This document shows, in pieces, positions 26,562 through 35,428 of a stretch of 64,000 nt of DNA (within the stretch, counting starts at the first letter, position 1; every line of letters starts with the position of its first letter). A program made the translations under genes and the position numbers. The notes under the pieces were generated by a model that was not told the origin of the DNA, did no database searches, and saw only the letters and a program-made list of their open reading frames with translations. The stretch covers positions 1 to 64,000 of the forward strand of contig NZ_JBDKWG010000137.1 of the NCBI RefSeq assembly GCF_040151475.1. The letters run 5' to 3'. This DNA comes from CAXBNB01 sp040151475. Lineage in GTDB: Bacteria; Bacteroidota; Bacteroidia; Cytophagales; Cyclobacteriaceae.

Positions 26562-29003
26562 CTAAGATTTTTTAACTGAAAGGTAAACACCACCCACAAA
26601 AACCAACAGTATCACCACGTTGAAAAACAACATTATCTTGTTGCCGATATAGTAAGAATCAGGTTTGAACTCAAATTCAATCAGATGGTTGCCTTTGGCC
26701 ACTTCCAATCCCCTAAGGATGTAATTGACTCTTAAAATATCTACTTCCATATCGTCAATTTTAGCAATCCATCCTGTTGGGTAGTAAACCTCCGAAAACA
26801 CCGCAAATCCATCTTCAAAACAATTGGTTTCATACTTTAGGTAATTGGGTTTCTGCTCAATCAATTGAATAATATTGGCTGCACTGTACTTGCTCTTATT
26901 GGTCTTGAAAAGCGTGGTATCTACTACGGCTGTTGATTTGGTATTGATTTCATTCAATACTTTCATCTCTTCATCCGCTCCTGAGACTTTCCTGATCTCA
27001 CTGACATACCATGCATTTCCATTGGCTTCAGGATTGGCAATAACCGCATTGGCCTGGTCTCCAGCAACAAAGTATTTGGTATTCAACATATTGATCACAT
27101 TGCTTTGACGAAAGTCAGGACTTCCACTTTGCAAGCCTGAAATCAAAGTGGAAGTTTCAGAGGTAATACCAAACTCTATCAGATCCTGATAACGCCTCAT
27201 CTTAGCTCCATGGTAGCCCCCTATTGATTGATGAAAATAAGATGTACGTGCATCATTAAATGCACCAAGCAAATTATATACTCTGTAACTAAGGCTTTTG
27301 TCTTTCAGAATCTGTTGATCGGCAGCATTGGGAGTAAAATTGGTTTTGTGAGGGTTTCTTTTGAAAGAATCAGAATCAATAAATCGCTTATCGACTAAAA
27401 ACATATCCAGAAATACCAATACACCAACTACTACCAAAGCAATATTCAGTTTCACTTTGCCTTTGAAATACAACCATAGAATGGCTGCTGAGGCAAGCAC
27501 ATAAAACAAAGACCGCAACGCATCCATACGTAACAAGCTCAGCCTGTCTGCCCTCAATGCAGGAAGGTACCAATCAGGAAAGCCCGCCAAACGCTGGTCT
27601 ATAGGCCCGGCAAAACTTCCCATGCCAGCCAGTAATACGGTCAGCAAAGCAAATCCACCAGTAATCCCCACTGCCATCAAAAATTTCTTCTGTAGCTGAT
27701 TTGACCAACCATCATTGATCATTTTTTCCAATCCTAAAAAACCACCCAGAATCATGGCAAAAACTGCTATCACAATAGCAAAAGTCACCGACCTGAATTT
27801 GTTGTAACCGGGCAAATAATCAAATAAAAAGTAATTGACTGATGAAAAATTACTTCCCCAACTCAATACTATTCCCAATACAAAAGCCCCCAAGATCCAA
27901 TACTTTACTTTTTTGTCCAAAACAAAAAGTCCTAAAACAAACAGAAAAACAACCACAGCTCCTCCATAATAAGGTGCTGTCAATGGCTGATCTCCCCAAT
28001 AAGCAGGTGCATTTTCAACCTGACTTTTGATTTGCCTCCTATCCATTCCATTTTTTTGCAATGCTTTTTCCAAATTGGAATTGCTGCCTAAATCCTGCTG
28101 AGATGCTCCACCAAAAAAATTAGGAATAAATAAAAATATAGGCTCTGCAATCCCATTGCTGTATTGAAAAGCATAGTCTTTATCCAACCCGGAAGTTTTG
28201 GCATCTTCCGTAGAGGTCAATTCTGATTTTCCACGAATGGAATACGGTCCATATTCATAAACAGTCCACAACCTCCCAATGTTCGCACCAACAGCCAATA
28301 ACGCAGCTACGATAAGTATTCCCGTTGTTTTAGCGAAATTGACTTGCTCCTTTTCCATAATGGCAATCACCAACCTCGACAATCCGTAAATCAACGCAAT
28401 GAGCAAAAGATAATAGGTGATTTGCAGGTGATTTACACGTAGCTCCAATGCCAAGCCAAGACTGGTAAGGATAAAACCCCAAAGCCTGTTTCTGGTATAT
28501 GCCAAATGGATACCAGCTATTACCAAGGGCATAAAAGCCACCGCTGCTATTTTTATATTATGTCCTGCACCTATGGCAATGATTACAAACCCTGTCAAAC
28601 CAAAAGCAAGTGCAGCCGGAATGGCCAACCATGACCTTACCCGAAAAGCGATCATCATAATGTAGAAGCCAACAAAGCACAAGAAAACGAGATTCACAGG
28701 GCTTGGTAGCCACAGCGACAATGCCTTTTGGACATACACTACCAAATCACCTGAAAATACAGTGCTGATCAGGTAAGCAGGCATACCGCCAAACATCGAG
28801 TTAGTCCAGAGGGCTTCTTCTCCCGTCTTTTCACGATAATCTATGATCTCTTTTGCTGCTCCTTCCCATTGCAATATATCGTATTGAGACAGACCTTTGT
28901 TTTCTAATATTACGGGAGAAAAAAATAAAACAGCAACTGCAAGAAAAACCAATGCAGCAATCGCATGTGGAATCAGCTGCTTTTTAAAATCTATTGAAGG
29001 CAT
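26562..29003 (-). CDS. YfhO-family membrane protein
   Basis: An 813-residue integral membrane protein. About 12 or more helices cover residues 15-530, with DILQWEGAAKEIIDYR and WTNSMFGGMPAYLISTV as the Bacteroidota YfhO pattern. A periplasmic region (about 540-780) follows, and a last helix ends the chain. YfhO relatives are GT-C-like and some modify lipoteichoic acid in Gram-positives. Here it may glycosylate an envelope polymer. It is the first gene of the tight unit and overlooks the GT4 gene by 11 bases. Confidence 0.85.
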   Translation of the reverse strand: MPSIDFKKQLIPHAIAALVFLAVAVLFFSPVILENKGLSQYDILQWEGAAKEIIDYREKTGEEALWTNSMFGGMPAYLISTVFSGDLVVYVQKALSLWLPSPVNLVFLCFVGFYIMMIAFRVRSWLAIPAALAFGLTGFVIIAIGAGHNIKIAAVAFMPLVIAGIHLAYTRNRLWGFILTSLGLALELRVNHLQITYYLLLIALIYGLSRLVIAIMEKEQVNFAKTTGILIVAALLAVGANIGRLWTVYEYGPYSIRGKSELTSTEDAKTSGLDKDYAFQYSNGIAEPIFLFIPNFFGGASQQDLGSNSNLEKALQKNGMDRRQIKSQVENAPAYWGDQPLTAPYYGGAVVVFLFVLGLFVLDKKVKYWILGAFVLGIVLSWGSNFSSVNYFLFDYLPGYNKFRSVTFAIVIAVFAMILGGFLGLEKMINDGWSNQLQKKFLMAVGITGGFALLTVLLAGMGSFAGPIDQRLAGFPDWYLPALRADRLSLLRMDALRSLFYVLASAAILWLYFKGKVKLNIALVVVGVLVFLDMFLVDKRFIDSDSFKRNPHKTNFTPNAADQQILKDKSLSYRVYNLLGAFNDARTSYFHQSIGGYHGAKMRRYQDLIEFGITSETSTLISGLQSGSPDFRQSNVINMLNTKYFVAGDQANAVIANPEANGNAWYVSEIRKVSGADEEMKVLNEINTKSTAVVDTTLFKTNKSKYSAANIIQLIEQKPNYLKYETNCFEDGFAVFSEVYYPTGWIAKIDDMEVDILRVNYILRGLEVAKGNHLIEFEFKPDSYYIGNKIMLFFNVVILLVFVGGVYLSVKKS

Positions 29004-29075
29004 AAAAATCTAGTTGAATGGCTAAACCATCGTTTTGAGTCTCGAACAAAAAGTAATATTAAGAAAATGACATGA

Positions 29076-30176
29076 TTAATATTTCAAACAATCTATTAAT
29101 TCGTCAATATCCTCAGTATTGTTATAAAAATAGACAGCAAATCTAACATAATCTTTACGTGGAGTACAGGCTATTTTTGCTTCTTTCAATTTTTTTAGAA
29201 TGGTTTGATTAGACCTTATGGAAATAATGGAAGAAGCAGCATCACGAGTAGGGGTCAAAACCTCTATCCCCTTTTCATCCAACTTATTCCTCAATGACCT
29301 TGTCAACAATTTGGTTCGGCCTGCAATGGAGTCAAATCCTATTGATTTCATTTCATAAAAAGAATCAGATAACATTTTGATATTCTGAAATTTAACGTGA
29401 CCTATCTCAAACCTAGATGCATCTGACTTGTAATTGCTTTTATCTTCCATGCTCCCTTCGGTATCCTTTAGCATATTCCATCCCGATTGATGGGCTCGGT
29501 ATTGGTTGAGAATGGAGTCTGATACTGCGCCAATGGTAACGCCATATCCTGCCATAAACCATTTGAAGCAAGAAGCAACCATGAAATCTATGTGGGCTTT
29601 GCCCATATCCAGTTCAAAAGCACCCAAGCCCTGAGTAGCATCGAGTATGAAATAGCTATTGTACTTCTTACACAACTCCCCAACCTTTATGGGATCAATC
29701 ATAAATCCATGATTGTAGAATACCCAACTCAGACATAATATTTTATTACCATCGGCTAATTCCTTTTCAAGAATACCCAAATAGTGATTGATAAAATCTT
29801 CATATTCAATCCACTTAACTTTGAATTGCTGAGTAATCCAAGGCAATGTCACCGACGGAAAATCTTCTCTGATCAAAATCACTTCCTTGTCTTTGGAAAG
29901 CAAATCACAGATTTTATTGATCCCATTGCTGACATTCGGAAAAAAAGTAACATTCGGTGCTTTGGTTTTCAGGTAATCTGCCAATTCAACTTTCAACCCA
30001 TAATATAACGCCATCCATTCATCATATTTACCATTTCCATACACCAAGATGTCATCAAGATGCCTCTTCTGCGCTTCAATTGTATTGAGAGACAAGGCTC
30101 CAAATGAGGCTGTATTAAAATAACCACCTTTTTGAATCAATGGATAATTCTTTCTTATTTGTTCCCAGTCTTTCAT
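29076..30176 (-). CDS. Class V PLP-dependent aminotransferase (NifS/kynureninase-like fold)
   Basis: A 366-residue protein. The PLP lysine is Lys205 in ASCFKWFMAGYG, the cofactor-ring Asp is Asp179 in ILDATQGLGA, and the N-terminal GGYFNTASFG fits the class V opening. The target is not evident; cysteine desulfurase, isopenicillin epimerase-like and sugar or amino-acid roles are all possible. A 72-base gap separates it from yfhO on the same strand, so it may or may not belong to the glycan operon. Confidence 0.83.
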   Translation of the reverse strand: MKDWEQIRKNYPLIQKGGYFNTASFGALSLNTIEAQKRHLDDILVYGNGKYDEWMALYYGLKVELADYLKTKAPNVTFFPNVSNGINKICDLLSKDKEVILIREDFPSVTLPWITQQFKVKWIEYEDFINHYLGILEKELADGNKILCLSWVFYNHGFMIDPIKVGELCKKYNSYFILDATQGLGAFELDMGKAHIDFMVASCFKWFMAGYGVTIGAVSDSILNQYRAHQSGWNMLKDTEGSMEDKSNYKSDASRFEIGHVKFQNIKMLSDSFYEMKSIGFDSIAGRTKLLTRSLRNKLDEKGIEVLTPTRDAASSIISIRSNQTILKKLKEAKIACTPRKDYVRFAVYFYNNTEDIDELIDCLKY

Positions 30177-30237
30177 TTTTTCAAGTGATGAATTCTAGTG
30201 CCAATTTAGAAAAACCGATATTCTAATTGTATCTTTA

Positions 30238-31443
30238 TTGTCAAAAACAAACTCACTGAATTTGAAAGAATTTAAAACCATCTTAAAAACCTACCAGGAG
30301 ACGGATCTAAAAGTACGCAAAGTAGCCCTTGCTACTGTCGTGCAAGTCAAGGGATCATCATACAGAAGTCCCGGGGCAAGAATGCTTATGCTGGACAATG
30401 GCAGGTGGGTTGGTTCGATCAGTGGCGGTTGTCTGGAAGGTGATGCACTGAGAAAAGCCAAAAAAGTGATTCTAAGCAATACCGCTCAAACTGTGACTTA
30501 TGATACCACTAACGATGACGACAACCAATTGGGCATTGGCCTTGGTTGCAATGGAATCATTGACATCCTCATCGAGCCAATCGATCCTGATCAGGAAAAC
30601 AACCCCATAAATCAGATCCAGTCTTTACTCGATTTTAAAAACTATGGCGTAGTAGCTTCCGTTTTTGCAACATCAGAAACAAGTGACATATCAGTTGGTG
30701 AAAAATGCATACTTCACCCGAACGGGGAGTTGTTTTCTACCAATGAGGCGTTAAAACAACTGGTTGAAAGTGACTTGAGCAAAGTATTGGAAAACAAAAA
30801 ATCAGTTATAACTAGCTACAAGGAGGATAAAATAGAGATATTCTTCGAAATCATTCAACCCGGTATTGATTTGTTGATTTTTGGTGGTGGCTTTGATGCA
30901 AAACCTGTAACCGAACTGGCCAACGTATTAGGTTGGAATGTAACAGTGACAGACGAATGTGTAGCACATTTGATTCCAATTAACTTTCCCAAAGCGAACA
31001 GCATGGTTTCCTGTCAAAGGGATTTTGTTGCCAAAGAGTTTAACATCACCCCTTTCACCGCTATCGTATTGATGTCCCACAACCTGAATTACGACAAAGA
31101 AGTACTAATGCAAATAGCAGCATCTGATGCCGCTTATATTGGAATATTAGGGCCTAAGAAAAGGGCTGAGAAACTGATTGACCACCTCAGTGAAAACAAT
31201 GTAGAAGTCACGGCTGAACTGCTTCACAAATTGCACTATCCAATAGGATTGGATATAGGAGCAGAAACACCTGACGAAATAGCCATTTCAATCATTGGAG
31301 AGATTCAGGCAAAATTCACCAACAGAAATGGAGGTTTCCTGAAATACCGCAAAGGTTCCATTCACCATAAGGATGGCAAAGACGATCAGGTGTTTAGACA
31401 GGTTTACTTGAAAAACTTCTTCCCAAAAGAAAAATCAAATTGA
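30238..31443 (+). CDS. XdhC/CoxI-family molybdenum hydroxylase maturation protein
   Basis: A 401-residue protein. The N-terminal XdhC_CoxI domain has GSSYRSPGARMLML, GSISGGCLEGD and GLGCNGIIDILIEP. The C-terminal Rossmann domain has LLIFGGGFDAKPV and LGPKKRAEKLI with IGLDIGAETPDEIAISI. XdhC binds and sulfurates molybdenum cofactor for xanthine-dehydrogenase-type enzymes. The start is a TTG at 30238; another TTG at 30262 gives MKEFKTIL and is equally plausible. It overlaps the next gene by 4 bases. No hydroxylase subunits lie in the window. Confidence 0.9.
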   Translation: MSKTNSLNLKEFKTILKTYQETDLKVRKVALATVVQVKGSSYRSPGARMLMLDNGRWVGSISGGCLEGDALRKAKKVILSNTAQTVTYDTTNDDDNQLGIGLGCNGIIDILIEPIDPDQENNPINQIQSLLDFKNYGVVASVFATSETSDISVGEKCILHPNGELFSTNEALKQLVESDLSKVLENKKSVITSYKEDKIEIFFEIIQPGIDLLIFGGGFDAKPVTELANVLGWNVTVTDECVAHLIPINFPKANSMVSCQRDFVAKEFNITPFTAIVLMSHNLNYDKEVLMQIAASDAAYIGILGPKKRAEKLIDHLSENNVEVTAELLHKLHYPIGLDIGAETPDEIAISIIGEIQAKFTNRNGGFLKYRKGSIHHKDGKDDQVFRQVYLKNFFPKEKSN

Positions 31444-32027
31444 TTGACCCTGAATTAGCAGTATTGATCCTTGCCGCAGGTGAATCAAAACGCCTCGGAA
31501 AACCAAAGCAGTTGCTCCCCTACCAACAATCCACGTTACTCGAACACAGCATATCATGTGCAAAATCAGTATGTGATAACACAATCGTAGTGTTGGGTGC
31601 AAATGCAGATCGTATTAAAGAGAAAACCAATCTGTCAGAGGATCAAATTGTCATCAATCCAAATTGGAAAAAAGGAATAGGAAGCTCTATTGCCTTTGGA
31701 ATACAATCTATTGTCAAGAAATTCAGTTCGTGCAAACAAGTGATGATTTTGCTAACTGACCAACCAAAAATCAGTAATGAATTACTAGGTAAATTGCTTG
31801 TGTCTCACCAAAATGGAAATAGTTCAATCACCGCATGCGATTATGGTGTAACCATCGGTGTGCCTGCTGTTTTTGATCAAAGTCTATTCCCAAGCCTAGC
31901 TGAACTTAAAAACGATCAAGGTGCCAAAGCAATTATCAAATTGCATATTTCTCAAACCAGCCTCATCAATTTCCCCGAAGGACATATCGACATAGATACT
32001 GAAGGTGATTTGAAGTTTTTGGGGTAA
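31440..32027 (+). CDS. MobA/MocA-like nucleotidyltransferase
   Basis: A 195-residue enzyme. The N-terminal LILAAGESKRLGKPKQLLPY is the nucleotide-binding loop of the NTP_transf_3 family. LLTDQPKIS supplies the metal-binding Asp region, and GVPAVF with DQGAKAII are MocA-like. It probably forms molybdopterin cytosine dinucleotide. It begins with TTG overlapping the XdhC stop (TTGA), so the two are cotranslated. Confidence 0.9.
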   Translation: MIDPELAVLILAAGESKRLGKPKQLLPYQQSTLLEHSISCAKSVCDNTIVVLGANADRIKEKTNLSEDQIVINPNWKKGIGSSIAFGIQSIVKKFSSCKQVMILLTDQPKISNELLGKLLVSHQNGNSSITACDYGVTIGVPAVFDQSLFPSLAELKNDQGAKAIIKLHISQTSLINFPEGHIDIDTEGDLKFLG

Positions 32028-32031
32028 TACT

Positions 32032-32111
32032 AGACCTGTCAGGTTTTCTTTTAGAAAGAAGAGTTAAACTACCTTCTACACCTGAGTTTCTGACTTAAAC
32101 CTGACAGGTCT
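32032..32111. repeat. 80-bp inverted-repeat unit 1
   Basis: The ends are AGACCTGTCAGGTTT (32032-32046) and its exact reverse complement (32097-32111). Each end is itself a palindrome (ACCTGnCAGGT). The interior shares words such as aaactacct and tttctgactt with unit 3. Too short to encode a transposase, so it is MITE- or REP-like. Confidence 0.85.
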
Positions 32112-32135
32112 CTACCAGTTTGAATTGGTCATATC

Positions 32136-32215
32136 AGACCTGCCAGGTTTTTTTCTGGAAAAGACAACCCAACTAATGGTTCCATCAGATTTCTTGGCTT
32201 AAACCTGGCAGGTCT
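32136..32215. repeat. 80-bp inverted-repeat unit 2
   Basis: The ends are AGACCTGCCAGGTTT (32136-32150) and AAACCTGGCAGGTCT (32201-32215), an exact inverted pair. Compared with unit 1, T to C in the left arm is matched by A to G in the right arm, so complementarity is kept. Confidence 0.85.
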
Positions 32216-32264
32216 ATGAGGGTTTAAATTATTCCAATTACAATCGGAATATATGTGATGAGCA

Positions 32265-32296
32265 AAAGAGACCTCTCCTTCGTCGAGGTGACAAGG
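32265..32296. repeat. Small dispersed-type palindromic repeat
   Basis: The stretch aaagagacctctccttcgtc followed by gaggtgacaagg has an ACCTC / GAGGT 5-bp stem. Its form is like short dispersed repeats commonly seen between genes in Bacteroidota. It lies between inverted-repeat units 2 and 3. Confidence 0.45.
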
Positions 32297-32324
32297 ATGA
32301 ATGATTCGTTTATTTTGTCATGTC

Positions 32325-32401
32325 AGACCTGTAAGGTTTTCATCTAGTAGGCAATAAACTACCTACATCACCTGATTTTCTGACTTAAACCTGGCAGGTC
32401 T
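32325..32401. repeat. 77-bp inverted-repeat unit 3 (diverged)
   Basis: Left end AGACCTGTAAGGTTT (32325-32339) and right end AAACCTGGCAGGTCT (32387-32401) match at 13 of 15 paired positions. It is the most decayed of the three units. With the other two it fills the 387-base gap between the MocA-like gene and the TSUP gene; no gene is seen there. Confidence 0.75.
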
Positions 32402-32414
32402 CAATAAGTTGTTG

Positions 32415-33164
32415 TCAAAAAAACCAAAGCTTTATCGCCATAGCACTCACTGCTACTACCAAAAATATTCGGATCAGTTTGTCGTCTTTGTCCGCAGACC
32501 AACGGCTGGCAATCCACCCTCCTGTAGATGTACCCAGGGCAAGTGTAAGCCCGAGTGTCCAATTGACTTTGTCTTCCATCACAAATACTATAATGGCGAA
32601 AAAGGTATAAACCAACACTACGAAAACCTTGATGCTGTTGGTCTTGGCCATCGACAGTCCATTGATAGAAGTAAGCACCGCAATCATAATGAAACCAATC
32701 CCAGCCTGGATAAATCCTCCGTACAACCCAACAAAAAAATACAGGAATATAGACAATGCCTTTCTCTTTGGGGTCATCATTTCCACCGCATCCCCTTTTT
32801 TCTTTAATGGATTGAAAATAGTGATAATCAAAACCAAAACCATTACAACCGCCAGAATCCGATTGAAAAGTTCTCCCTTGATGTCAACTGCCAGTTTTGC
32901 ACCAATGACCGCTCCCACCAATGCCGTGATCGCAAGGTAAATAGCATACGGAAAAACCGATACGCCTTTGGACTTGAAGCCAGAGACCGCAAACACATTT
33001 TGCAATAAAACCCCTACACGGTTGGTACCATTGGCCAAAGCCGGAGGTAACCCCATGAAAATCAGAACGGGCAATGTAAGCAGTGAGCCACCACCTGCAA
33101 CGGTATTGATAAAACCAGCTATAATGCCGACAGCAACAACAAGTAAATAATCAAGGATTTCCAA
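32415..33164 (-). CDS. TSUP (TauE/SafE) family permease
   Basis: A 249-residue inner-membrane protein with about eight helices in two similar halves. GIIAGFINTVAGGGSLLTLP and GLYGGFIQAGIGFI are the paired TSUP motifs. Family members export sulfite, sulfoacetate or related sulfur-containing anions, or import organic acids. Since the neighbouring locus encodes sulfatases, disposal of sulfur species is conceivable, but the family is common and the link is speculative. It is separated from the enzyme block by a terminator. Confidence 0.88.
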   Translation of the reverse strand: MEILDYLLVVAVGIIAGFINTVAGGGSLLTLPVLIFMGLPPALANGTNRVGVLLQNVFAVSGFKSKGVSVFPYAIYLAITALVGAVIGAKLAVDIKGELFNRILAVVMVLVLIITIFNPLKKKGDAVEMMTPKRKALSIFLYFFVGLYGGFIQAGIGFIMIAVLTSINGLSMAKTNSIKVFVVLVYTFFAIIVFVMEDKVNWTLGLTLALGTSTGGWIASRWSADKDDKLIRIFLVVAVSAMAIKLWFF

Positions 33165-33180
33165 AGGATAAAAGTTCGTT

Positions 33181-33258
33181 GGTTAAAGGTGGGAAGTTAA
33201 AAGTTTGACAGTAAAAAGATGGAAGGTTGAAGGTGAAAAGTTCTAAAGTTGAAAGGAT
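33181..33258. repeat. Degenerate heptamer tract
   Basis: Successive 7-mers ggttaaa, ggtggga, agttaaa, agtttga, cagtaaa are followed, after a one-base slip, by aggttga, aggtgaa, aagttct, aaagttg. The period of 7 and the purine-rich, AGTT-containing theme resemble the tract at 1113-1154. No coding frame is supported in 33165-33312. Confidence 0.55.
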
Positions 33259-33287
33259 TAATAGAAAGTGCACGACAAGGGAATAAT

Positions 33288-33307
33288 AAAAACCTCTTCT
33301 GGAGAGG
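33288..33307 (-). terminator. Rho-independent terminator closing the enzyme block
   Basis: Minus strand CCTCT, loop CCAGA, AGAGG followed by TTTTTATTATT. A short 5-bp stem, located 6 bases past the acylase stop. The palindrome also resembles dispersed repeats. Confidence 0.6.
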
Positions 33308-33312
33308 ACGAT

Positions 33313-35409
33313 TTACTCAGGATGATAAACCCTTTCAGCAGACTTCAAAACCGTTCCTTTGTCTAAGGTCATGGTCTTCAATTCTCGATTAACATACATC
33401 TGCATTTGATCGGTGTAGTGGGGACTGCTGGGTTTGGAGGAAGCTCCAAAAGCGTTTATCGATTCTGTTTCTACTCCGTCTTTAGAAAAACGGGCGAGTT
33501 GAATATAGGAGTCACCAGCACGGGCTCGCAATGTTCCATCTTCCTGCTTTGATGCTGACAGTGCGGCCAACACATCCGTACCGCCACTGACAGGTAAGTT
33601 CACTCCTGCCCTGCTGTGCCGTTGTAATCTCTTCAATGGCACATGGGCACTACCAAAATATTGGTTGCAATAATCTCGGGCATAAGTAATTGATTCTACT
33701 AAAAGTGCCTCGTTCAGTTTATCCCCTTCACTAAAATGTGCCGGATTTTTAACCTTCCCTTTTAAATAACTGATACATAAGTTAAACATGGCTGCCGCTT
33801 CACTTTCTATAACCGCCTCTCGGTTCCAATTGGCCAATAACTCAATACTTTCTTTTATTTCAGGGTATTTATCAGCATCCAAGTGAAAGATCGGCTCCAA
33901 TTTTAGGGCAGATTTCAAAGGAGTATGGTAAAAACGATCATATTTGATTCTTTTAAAATCCTCATAACTCACCTTATCAAGTTCATTGAAAAGTTCATAA
34001 AAACGTACAGCCCTGTTGGTCAAGCTTGATGGAGGTTGGAAACCCATAGTGGCAGGTACGCTGGACAACTTAGGGTTGTCTTCGATACTTGAACTCAGAA
34101 AAGGAGTGTGATTGCAATTGTACACATAACCAGACACTGGATCCAATACATGTGGCAAACTGTCCATAGGATAAACCTCATCTCCCCACAAAGTAGAAGA
34201 AGTGTTTCCCGGAACCACTCCTTTCCAATCGTAATTTGGATTTCGAATTGGAAACCGCCCATTGCTTACATAATAAATATGCCCTTCACCATCGGCATAT
34301 ACAATATTGCTTGCAGCAATTCCCTGCATTTCCAAGGCTGTTTTAAATTCACTCCAATTCGTAGATTTCCCCATACGAAACCATTGCTCAGCTGTTTTAA
34401 CGGTTCGGTTGGCAGGAAATTTCAAAGCAAAGAATCCATTGTCTGTTTCGAAGGTTACGCCGAATTTACTTTTATAAAATTTCTGCTTGGCACCTACCTT
34501 TAAAAAGCCCAATACTTTAATGTGCGCCTTGGTATTATAATGTTCAAGAGTTTCCCACTTCCCATCCAGTTTATACTTCAGCTTTTCTGTGGGATGCATT
34601 TCCAGTTGAAAGATGTCTGAAAAATCCGGATAGTTCAAGGTATGTGCCCATCCGAGGTAATTATTTGAACCCAAGCTAATAACCGGACTTCCTGAAAATG
34701 TTCCTCCCAATATATTCATCCCTTCTTCACTACAAAGGTGAGCCTCATAGAAAGAATTGAGACCTTCTAGTGGCTGATGTGCATTCACTGCCAGATATGT
34801 CTTTCCGTCTGTGGTCTTATTACCTGTGACTGCAAACGCATTGGAACCTGTAGCAGTGGTTTCCGGTAGTTTGATCGCTTTTACTTTATTGCCTGTCAGA
34901 CTTTGCAGGTCTTTGACGGTATGAGACATCCAAGTCATAGACAATACAAAAGCCTTGATGATGTCTTTGCTTTCAACAGGGAATAATTTGTGGTGCAAAA
35001 CTTCCTTAGGAAATTTCTTGGCATAAGCATTTACCCCACTACAGTAGCCGTCGAGATATGCTTTAAACTCCGGACTGATGTCGCTATCATACCTGTCATT
35101 CACCAACTGATGCGCTTCAATCAAATGAACAGCAACATCAACAGCCGCTCCTGTTTTGCCATGTACCAGTCCCATTATTCCTCTGATCGGAAGCAATTGC
35201 TCCTGCATCGTCTTGAAATCATCTTCGCAAGTAGCCCAACCAAAACCATAGGCCACTTCCGCATCAGTTTTGGCGAAAATATGTGGCACACCCCATTTGT
35301 CCCGAACAATATCAATGTTCTTAGGATCAATTTGAGTGTAACCAAAACTATTGGATGCAACAAGCGCAATTGTGATAAAGCACATTCGCCGAAATATAGA
35401 CTTTATCAT
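33313..35409 (-). CDS. Penicillin-acylase (S45) family N-terminal nucleophile hydrolase
   Basis: A 698-residue exported protein: signal peptide to about residue 25, then alpha chain (IVRDKWGVPHIFAKTDAEVA, GFGWATCEDDF). The autocatalytic junction is TATG-Ser189-Asn190-AFAV, where Ser189 becomes the N-terminal nucleophile of the beta chain. NAHQPLEG and LGWAHTLNYPD match the substrate-side residues. Such enzymes cleave amides: beta-lactam side chains, acyl-homoserine lactones, or N-acyl groups. It starts 20 bases after the oxidoreductase, at the end of the enzyme operon. A role in removing N-acyl groups from the glycan is possible but unproven. Confidence 0.88.
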   Translation of the reverse strand: MIKSIFRRMCFITIALVASNSFGYTQIDPKNIDIVRDKWGVPHIFAKTDAEVAYGFGWATCEDDFKTMQEQLLPIRGIMGLVHGKTGAAVDVAVHLIEAHQLVNDRYDSDISPEFKAYLDGYCSGVNAYAKKFPKEVLHHKLFPVESKDIIKAFVLSMTWMSHTVKDLQSLTGNKVKAIKLPETTATGSNAFAVTGNKTTDGKTYLAVNAHQPLEGLNSFYEAHLCSEEGMNILGGTFSGSPVISLGSNNYLGWAHTLNYPDFSDIFQLEMHPTEKLKYKLDGKWETLEHYNTKAHIKVLGFLKVGAKQKFYKSKFGVTFETDNGFFALKFPANRTVKTAEQWFRMGKSTNWSEFKTALEMQGIAASNIVYADGEGHIYYVSNGRFPIRNPNYDWKGVVPGNTSSTLWGDEVYPMDSLPHVLDPVSGYVYNCNHTPFLSSSIEDNPKLSSVPATMGFQPPSSLTNRAVRFYELFNELDKVSYEDFKRIKYDRFYHTPLKSALKLEPIFHLDADKYPEIKESIELLANWNREAVIESEAAAMFNLCISYLKGKVKNPAHFSEGDKLNEALLVESITYARDYCNQYFGSAHVPLKRLQRHSRAGVNLPVSGGTDVLAALSASKQEDGTLRARAGDSYIQLARFSKDGVETESINAFGASSKPSSPHYTDQMQMYVNRELKTMTLDKGTVLKSAERVYHPE

Positions 35410-35428
35410 TTGCTTAATTTATGGTTCC

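Noticed and set aside
32032..32401. CRISPR array
   Set aside because: The three units are palindromic at both ends, diverged, unevenly spaced and lack short identical repeats with unique spacers; no cas genes.
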